64,000 nt of DNA, from NCBI RefSeq assembly GCF_015689195.1, contig NZ_CP065044.1, forward strand, positions 1,550,001 through 1,614,000, read 5' to 3'. Under the pieces are notes generated by a model that was not told the DNA's origin, ran no database searches, and saw nothing but the letters and a program-made list of their open reading frames with translations. The first letter of the stretch is position 1, and every line of letters begins with the position of its first letter. Origin of the DNA: Pectobacterium aroidearum (GTDB taxonomy: Bacteria; Pseudomonadota; Gammaproteobacteria; Enterobacterales; Enterobacteriaceae). The translations under genes and the position numbers were made by a program. Positions 56,140 to 64,000 of the stretch are shown one piece after another.

Positions 56140-57366
56140 ATGGCACAGTACCACTATCAGGCGCTGGATGCGCAAGGGAAAAAATGCCGTGGCACTCAGG
56201 AAGCGGACTCTGCCAGACAGGCGCGTCAGCTATTGCGGGAGCGCGGACTGGTGCCGCTGTCGGTTGATGAAGGCCGCGGTGACCAGCAGAAAGCCGGTTC
56301 TTCGGGGTTTTCCTTACGCCGCAAAATTCGTATCAGTACCTCAGATTTGGCGCTGTTAACTCGCCAGTTGGCGACGCTGGTGGCGGCGTCATTGCCGCTG
56401 GAAGAAGCACTGGATGCGGTGGCGAAACAGAGCGAAAAGCCGCATCTGAGCCAGTTGATGGCGGCAGTGCGCAGCAAGGTTATGGAAGGGCATTCGCTGG
56501 CCGATGCGATGAAATGTTTTCCCAGCAGCTTTGAGCGACTGTATTGCGCGATGGTGGCCGCAGGCGAGACCTCCGGACACCTTGATGAAGTGCTTAACCG
56601 ACTGGCGGACTACACCGAGCAGCGCCAGCAGATGCGTAGCCGCATCCAGCAGGCGATGATCTATCCGTGCGTGCTTACCGTCGTTGCGATTGCCGTGGTC
56701 AGCATTTTGCTATCCGTTGTGGTACCAAAAGTCGTCGAGCAATTTATTCATATGAAGCAGGCGCTGCCGCTTTCAACCCGCGTGTTGATGGGAATAAGCG
56801 ATGCCGTGCGCACATTCGGGCCATGGGTGGTGCTGGTGCTGCTGGCCGCGTTCATGGCGCTACGCGTGATGCTGCGACAGGAAAAACGGCGCATCAATTT
56901 CCATCGGCGTTTGCTGTATTTGCCGCTGCTCGGCCGTATTGCTCGCGGTCTGAATACGGCACGCTACGCGCGGACGCTCAGTATTCTCAATGCCAGTGCC
57001 GTGCCGCTGTTGCAGGCGATGCGCATTAGCGGCGATGTGATGAGTAATGACTATGCCCGCCATCGGCTCTCTCTGGCGACGGATGCGGTACGAGAAGGCG
57101 TCAGTCTGCATAAAGCGCTGGAACAGACGGCGCTCTTTCCCCCAATGATGCGTCATATGATCGCCAGCGGTGAACGCAGTGGCGAGTTGGACAGCATGCT
57201 GGAACGGGCGGCGGATAATCAGGATCGGGAATTCAGTTCGCAGATGACGCTGGCGCTGGGGTTATTTGAACCTCTGCTGGTGGTCAGCATGGCGGCGGTG
57301 GTGCTGTTTATCGTACTGGCGATTTTACAGCCGATTCTGCAACTGAATACGTTAATGAGTTCGTAA
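56140..57366 (+). CDS. outF: Type II secretion inner-membrane platform protein OutF (GspF)
   Basis: A 408-residue polytopic protein with two repeated cytoplasmic GspF domains (about residues 70-190 and 275-395) and three transmembrane helices. Family motifs include [22 protein letters not shown] and [20 protein letters not shown]. It forms the platform core contacted by OutE and OutL. It begins one base after the outE stop. Confidence 0.95.
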   Translation: MAQYHYQALDAQGKKCRGTQEADSARQARQLLRERGLVPLSVDEGRGDQQKAGSSGFSLRRKIRISTSDLALLTRQLATLVAASLPLEEALDAVAKQSEKPHLSQLMAAVRSKVMEGHSLADAMKCFPSSFERLYCAMVAAGETSGHLDEVLNRLADYTEQRQQMRSRIQQAMIYPCVLTVVAIAVVSILLSVVVPKVVEQFIHMKQALPLSTRVLMGISDAVRTFGPWVVLVLLAAFMALRVMLRQEKRRINFHRRLLYLPLLGRIARGLNTARYARTLSILNASAVPLLQAMRISGDVMSNDYARHRLSLATDAVREGVSLHKALEQTALFPPMMRHMIASGERSGELDSMLERAADNQDREFSSQMTLALGLFEPLLVVSMAAVVLFIVLAILQPILQLNTLMSS

Positions 57367-57398
57367 GCGAACCAACAATTGAACGAGGAAAAGTAAGG

Positions 57399-57854
57399 AT
57401 GCAACAGTCTCAGCGTAGTTGTGGACAAAATAGTTATGGTCAGCGTGGTTTTACCCTGTTGGAAATTATGGTGGTGATCGTCATTCTCGGCGTACTGGCG
57501 AGTCTGGTAGTACCCAATCTGATGGGGAATAAGGAAAAAGCGGATCGGCAAAAAGCCGTCAGCGATATTGTGTCTCTCGAAAGCGCACTCGACATGTACA
57601 AGCTGGATAACAACCGTTACCCGTCCACGGAGCAGGGACTGAAAGCGTTGGTGACGAAACCAACCGTTCAGCCGGAACCGCGTAACTACCCAGCCGATGG
57701 TTACATCCGCCGCTTACCACAGGATCCGTGGGGCTCTGAGTATCAACTGTTGAACCCTGGTCAGCACGGTAAGCTGGATATCTTCTCTCTGGGGCCAGAT
57801 GGCATGCCGGGAACGGAAGATGATATCGGCAACTGGAATCTGGATAAAAAATAA
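57399..57854 (+). CDS. outG: Major pseudopilin OutG (GspG)
   Basis: A 151-residue prepilin with cleavage site QRG-FTLLEIMVVIVILG, Glu at +5, followed by the hydrophobic helix. The C-terminal part has the GspG calcium-site loop GPDGMPGTEDDIGNW. After cleavage and methylation by OutO it polymerises into the pseudopilus that pushes substrates through OutD. Confidence 0.96.
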   Translation: MQQSQRSCGQNSYGQRGFTLLEIMVVIVILGVLASLVVPNLMGNKEKADRQKAVSDIVSLESALDMYKLDNNRYPSTEQGLKALVTKPTVQPEPRNYPADGYIRRLPQDPWGSEYQLLNPGQHGKLDIFSLGPDGMPGTEDDIGNWNLDKK

Positions 57855-57954
57855 AGGCATGGGGCGATTATGCCCGTCTTTATAAGTGACTGTTGCAGAT
57901 GGAACTGTAGATAGTTGCTGTCGATAGCGTGCGGGAAAAGGATGGCAAGGCGCA

Positions 57955-58517
57955 ATGAAGCGGTCAACGAGGAAACAGCAGGGGTTTACCCTGCTGGAAA
58001 TGATGCTGGTCGTGTTACTGGCGGGCATTGCAGCTAGCATGGTGGTCATGGCGTTTCCTCGCGAACGCCAGAACGACAGCGCGTGGCAGTTGGCTCGCTT
58101 TCAGGCGCAGTTAGAGTTTGCCGCTGAAAGCAGTCAGGTTAACGAATACATGCTGGGTGTTCGCATCTATCCCGACCGTTGGCAGTTTTATCAACTTCAG
58201 CGACCCGCTGCATCGGAAGGGACACCGATCCCGAGCGGCGATCGCTGGCAGGGCTACAAGTGGCAGCCGTGGCAACCGCATCGGGTGAGCGCCTCGGCGA
58301 CGCTGCCTGAGGCATTACGGCTTGAGCTCTTGCAGGCCGATGGGAAAAAAGTGGATAAAACGCAGAGTGGCGACGATCCCGATATCCTGATTTTGCCCGG
58401 CGGTGAAATCACGCCTTTCCGTCTGCTCGTTAAGTCTAAAGACAAAGCGCTCTCGAATTGGCTTCAGGTCGATAGCAACGGAAAATTTGTGACGTCGATG
58501 AGTCAGGGTAAGAAACG

Positions 58518-58521
<4 letters not shown>
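57955..58521 (+). CDS. outH: Minor pseudopilin OutH (GspH)
   Basis: A 188-residue prepilin-like protein with [20 protein letters not shown] at the N-terminus. The length and beta-rich C-terminal region fit GspH, a pseudopilus tip component. It is separated from outG by 100 bp, the largest gap inside the outC-O run, and overlaps outI by 4 bp. Confidence 0.93.
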
Positions 58522-60512
<1,991 letters not shown>

Positions 60513-60516
<4 letters not shown>

Positions 60517-61790
60517 AATTAGCGGGAAAATGGAAGCAAAAAGCCGCGAAAACCCCATTAAATCGAGGTCCGGTTGTTCGTCATCCGTGCCTCATTGTGC
60601 GTCTTCCGGTAGAGGAACAGGGCGAGATTGAATGGCAGGTTCGTTCACCCAATGGGGAAAACTTACTGAGCCAAGGGCGTGGTAACGTCGAACAGGTTTG
60701 TCAGGCGCTGGCGGCGTATCCGTCTGTGGCATTTACCCGCGTTCTGGTTCCGGCAACGGACGTGACGTTTTATGCTCTGACGCTCCCCCGGCAGGCCCGG
60801 CGTCAGCTAACGCAAGTTGTGCCGTTTATGCTGGAAGATCAGCTGGCGACAGAAATCGAAAAGCTGCATTTTGCTGTGCTGGAAATTCATGGAGATGATG
60901 GCACGGTTGCCGTGGTGGAAAAAAACCGGATGCAGCGTTGGCTGACGCAGTGTGATGCATTGGGGCTCATCGTCAATACCTTATTACCTGATGCCCGGGT
61001 ATTGCCGAAACATCAGGATGGCTGGAGCGCGTTGCAACATGATGACATGTGGCTATTTCGTCAGCCGACGGGCCATGCTATGGCGGCAGAGTCCTCCTGG
61101 TGCGGCGACCTGCTGAAAGCGTCTATGCCGCTGCCGGCGATATACAGCTACAGTGTTGCATCGGTCGGCGGTGAGCTGTCGCAGTATGAATGGCAGGAGG
61201 AGGGCGAGTGGAAGGCTCAGCCCGCAACGGATCTCTTCACGCTGGCTGCAACGGCGCAGCTACCAGCCTCGGTCGATCTGCGGCAAGGCGATTACGCGCC
61301 AGAGAAAGCCTGGCAAAACACGCTGCTGCCGTGGCGCGGCGTGGGAATCGCTTTTGCCTGTTATCTTTTGCTGGTCGTAGCGGATGCTGGCTGGGCGCAC
61401 TATCAGCTTTATCAGCAGGCTGAGCATTGGCGACAGGAAAGCGTGCGCGTCTATCGGCAGATTTTCCCCTCCGAGACGAATGTCGTTAACCCACGTGCGC
61501 AGATGCAGCAGCACCTGCAACGTACGGCTGCCGGGGGCGCGGGGAAAGGACTACTGGAGCAATTGAACCCTTTACAGCAATTGATGACGCAAAATAGTGC
61601 GATCAAAATTCAGTCGCTGTCTTACGACGGTTCCGCTGGCGAATTCCGGCTGGCGTTGCAGGCCACGTCGTATCAGGAATTAGAGCAGTTTCAGCAGCAG
61701 GCTGCCGCTTATTATCAGGTACAAGCGGGAGAGATGCGGCAGGAAAACGATCGGGTTGAAGGCCGCTTAACGTTGAGGAGCCAGCAATGA
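60513..61790 (+). CDS. outL: Type II secretion protein OutL (GspL)
   Basis: A 425-residue bitopic protein. A cytoplasmic actin-like domain (about residues 25-270) recruits OutE, one transmembrane helix follows at about residues 274-292 (GVGIAFACYLLLVVADAGW), then a periplasmic ferredoxin-like domain that pairs with OutM. It overlaps outM by 4 bp. Confidence 0.93.
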
Positions 61791-62281
61791 ATGAATTACG
61801 GCAACGCTGGCAAGCGATGAGCCAGCGCGAGCGCCAACTGATGGTCGTGTGTGCGGCGGTGCTCCTGCTCTGTCTGGTGTATTACGCCATTTTTCAGCCC
61901 TGGCTGCTGCGGGAAGATCAGTGGGAACGTACGATTTCCCGCGAGCAACAGACCGTCAACTGGATGCAGAAGCAAGCTCCATTGATTCCGCAGGGCAATC
62001 AGGCACAGGGAGACAATAGTCAGCGAGACGTCAGCCTGCCGATTTTGATTTCGCAAAGTACCAAACGTTACGGGCTGACGGTCGTACGCTTGCAGCCGCA
62101 GGGCAATCAGGCGTCGGTGACGCTGGCTCAGAGCGACTTTACCAGTTTGCTGCGCTGGCTTAGCGAACTGGAACAGAAAAACGGCGTGAAAGTGATGTCA
62201 CTGGATGTGAATGCCGTTGAGCAAAGCCCGGGAATGGTGGATGTGACCAGACTGATGCTGGAACGGGCGGATGAAGCTTAA
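61787..62281 (+). CDS. outM: Type II secretion protein OutM (GspM)
   Basis: A 164-residue bitopic inner-membrane protein with a helix at about residues 18-37 (LMVVCAAVLLLCLVYYAIF) and a periplasmic ferredoxin-like fold. It stabilises OutL and the assembly platform. It overlaps outN by 11 bp. Confidence 0.92.
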   Translation: MNELRQRWQAMSQRERQLMVVCAAVLLLCLVYYAIFQPWLLREDQWERTISREQQTVNWMQKQAPLIPQGNQAQGDNSQRDVSLPILISQSTKRYGLTVVRLQPQGNQASVTLAQSDFTSLLRWLSELEQKNGVKVMSLDVNAVEQSPGMVDVTRLMLERADEA

Positions 62282-63017
62282 ATCCGGTATTGGCGCAGGC
62301 GTCGCTATGGTTCTGGCCTATGGGGTGTTCCTGGCGTGCTATGCGCCTGCCCGCTTGCTCACGGCGGTGCCGCTGCCGACCGGAATGGTGGTTGCAGAAG
62401 CCGCCGGAACGCTATGGCAGGGGAACCTGCAACGGTTTAGCTGGCGCACGTTAATGTTGGATGATGTGCGGTGGAATATCACCTTCTCGGGTTTTATGCC
62501 TGCACTAGAAATTGCCTTCCACAATCCGGAGGGCATTGAAGGCCGTGGGATCATTCGTGGTTGGCAGCAGCCGCAGTTTTATCAATGGCAGCTTTCGGTA
62601 CCCGCGGGCTATTTATTCAGCCGCATGCGTTTTATCGTGCCAATCGGGGCAGAAGGAAACGTGCAACTGAACCTGCAAGAAGCGACGGTTGACCGTTCTG
62701 GCTGCCAGTCGCTCGATGCCAACATCAGTTGGCCGGGCGCTCGGGTGAACACCCCGCTGGGTGGGCTAATGCTCGCAACACCTCAGGCCGCATTACGCTG
62801 CCAGCAAGGGGCGCTTGAGGCAAACCTGCGGCAGACTTCTTCGCATCTGCAATTGTCCGGCAAAGGCAGCGTTACCCCAAAAGGTGAATATCGTTTTACG
62901 GGGCAACTTAGCAGCGGAAACGACTTACCCGCTACCATGAAAAAGTTACTGGCGACCACTGGCAAAGCAGACGAACAAGGTGCCAGGACGCTGAATTTTC
63001 AGGGGCGTCTGTTGTAA
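62271..63017 (+). CDS. outN: Type II secretion protein OutN (GspN)
   Basis: A 248-residue protein with one N-terminal transmembrane helix and a periplasmic beta-rich domain. LTAVPLPTGMVVAEAAGTLWQGNLQ is the family's characteristic segment. GspN is found in only some T2SS and is not always essential; its exact job is unclear. Confidence 0.9.
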   Translation: MKLKSGIGAGVAMVLAYGVFLACYAPARLLTAVPLPTGMVVAEAAGTLWQGNLQRFSWRTLMLDDVRWNITFSGFMPALEIAFHNPEGIEGRGIIRGWQQPQFYQWQLSVPAGYLFSRMRFIVPIGAEGNVQLNLQEATVDRSGCQSLDANISWPGARVNTPLGGLMLATPQAALRCQQGALEANLRQTSSHLQLSGKGSVTPKGEYRFTGQLSSGNDLPATMKKLLATTGKADEQGARTLNFQGRLL

Positions 63018-63124
63018 CAACGATGGCCGTTTTACTAGGGATGACCGTTGTCATTGCTGTGTAGTGGTTTGCAACAAGGAGCCGCTAACTTATCTCTTTT
63101 CTTTATCAACAATCAGGGACTAAC

Positions 63125-63970
63125 GTGGACGATTTAAGGGAATTCGCACTGGTATTTCCGGCATGGTGGTATGGTGCGCTGGGCGTATTGGGCTTGATTG
63201 TTGGCAGTTTTCTGAACGTCGTGATTTACCGCCTGCCGATTATGTTAGAACGCCGCTGGCGGCAGGACATCGAACTGCAAACGGGTGTGACCGATGTCGA
63301 GCATGTGACGAGTTACAACCTGTGTTGGCCGCCTTCGTCTTGCCCGCACTGTCAGCAGGCGATTGCGGTGAAAGATAACATCCCGTTATTCAGTTGGCTG
63401 TGGCTGCGCGGCCGCTCCCGCTGCTGTCATCAGCCAGTGTCTGTGCAGTATCCGCTGGTGGAAGTAATTACGATGCTGGCTTTTCTGGTCGCAGGGTTAC
63501 TGTGGTTGCCCGGCATGGCGTTATGCGGGGCGCTGATTCTGCTGTCCTTTCTGGTGGTTTTGACCGTCATTGATATAAAAACGTTACTGCTGCCAGATGT
63601 GCTTACGCTTTCGCTCTTGTGGATGGGACTGCTGTTTAATCTGTCGGAGACCTTTGTCCCATTACGCGATGCCGTAGTAGGCGCGATGGCGGGCTATTTG
63701 TCCCTGTGGCTACTTTATTGGGTATTTAAATATGCCACAGGCAAAGAAGCGCTAGGGTATGGTGATTTTAAGTTACTCGCCGCGCTGGGTGCCTGGCTGG
63801 GCTGGCAGGCATTGCCGAATCTGGTCTTGGTGGCGGCGCTGAGCGGGCTGGTCGTTACTCTCATCTGGCGCGGGGTGCGTAAAGAAGATACGGCTAAACC
63901 GTTGGCCTTTGGCCCCTGGCTGGCGATTGGCGGCGTGTTCGGTGTGATAATAAACGGACTCTATCTGTAA
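63125..63970 (+). CDS. outO: Prepilin peptidase/N-methyltransferase OutO (GspO)
   Basis: A 281-residue polytopic aspartyl protease that cleaves and N-methylates OutG-K. The N-terminal domain has GSFLNVVIYRLP and a zinc CPHC; the second expected CxxC reads SRCC. Catalytic aspartates are in VIDIKTLLLPD and GYGDFKLLAALGAW. It starts at GTG 63125 with AGGGA upstream, about 108 bp after outN, and closes the out operon. Confidence 0.94.
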   Translation: MDDLREFALVFPAWWYGALGVLGLIVGSFLNVVIYRLPIMLERRWRQDIELQTGVTDVEHVTSYNLCWPPSSCPHCQQAIAVKDNIPLFSWLWLRGRSRCCHQPVSVQYPLVEVITMLAFLVAGLLWLPGMALCGALILLSFLVVLTVIDIKTLLLPDVLTLSLLWMGLLFNLSETFVPLRDAVVGAMAGYLSLWLLYWVFKYATGKEALGYGDFKLLAALGAWLGWQALPNLVLVAALSGLVVTLIWRGVRKEDTAKPLAFGPWLAIGGVFGVIINGLYL

Positions 63971-64000
63971 AAAATAACAAAGCGAATGCCGAATTATTAA

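Overview
The window is a chromosomal segment of a soft-rot enterobacterium, most likely Pectobacterium (species not resolved). The signs are a complete Out type II secretion cluster (outS, outB, outC-O) interleaved with a pectate lyase and a GH28 polygalacturonase, enterobacterial housekeeping gene orders (sdaCB, purEK, lpxH-ppiB, cysS, ybcJ-folD), a full arnBCADTEF operon, and tRNA-Arg(TCT) used as an integration site.

Layout: 0-0.4 kb, the 3' end of a PstB-type phosphate ABC ATPase; 0.5-1.0 kb, an Xre-type regulator; 1.0-3.8 kb, sdaC-sdaB (serine uptake and deamination); 4.3-5.9 kb, purEK under a PurR-like box; 6.0-7.3 kb, lpxH and ppiB; 7.7-11.0 kb, a DoxX protein, cysS, ybcJ and folD; 11.1-12.7 kb, a membrane diguanylate cyclase; 13.2-22.1 kb, ugd and arnBCADTEF (L-Ara4N modification of lipid A); 22.1-25.9 kb, a ferric-iron ABC importer (fbpABC type) with Fur-like and PmrA-like boxes upstream; 26.4-29.7 kb, a lone PTS IIA protein, a periplasmic cupin with a divergent LysR regulator, and small hypotheticals including a ChiQ/YbfN-like lipoprotein.

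The accessory part runs from about 29.7 to 39.9 kb. It starts with a Gram-negative dlt operon in the order dltD-dltX-dltB-dltA-dltC, including a 40-residue DltX-like microprotein that ends in FxYxxF. Then come a PvcB-like Fe(II)/2-oxoglutarate dioxygenase with an FAD monooxygenase, an orphan hcp (type VI secretion tube/effector carrier), a convergent unknown gene followed by two duplicated two-helix membrane proteins (candidate toxin and immunity genes), and a broken P4-type integrase beside tRNA-Arg(TCT). The dioxygenase operon and hcp share a 53-bp promoter-region block (41/53 identical, ungapped).

The right part holds an MscS-family channel (40.4-42.8 kb), a D-amino-acid transaminase, an L-Ala-D/L-Glu epimerase, alaC, and then the Out cluster with two lipobox-bearing pectinases (46.5-64.0 kb).

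A theme across the window is defence against cationic peptides and iron. Matches to the PmrA-box pattern HTTAAK-N5-HTTAAK lie upstream of arnB, in the fbpA upstream region next to a Fur-like box, and upstream of dlt; a PhoP-like box lies upstream of ugd. This suggests, but does not prove, that L-Ara4N addition, D-alanylation and ferric uptake belong to one PmrA/PhoP network. All calls rest on reading the sequence and remembered family knowledge; no searches were run.
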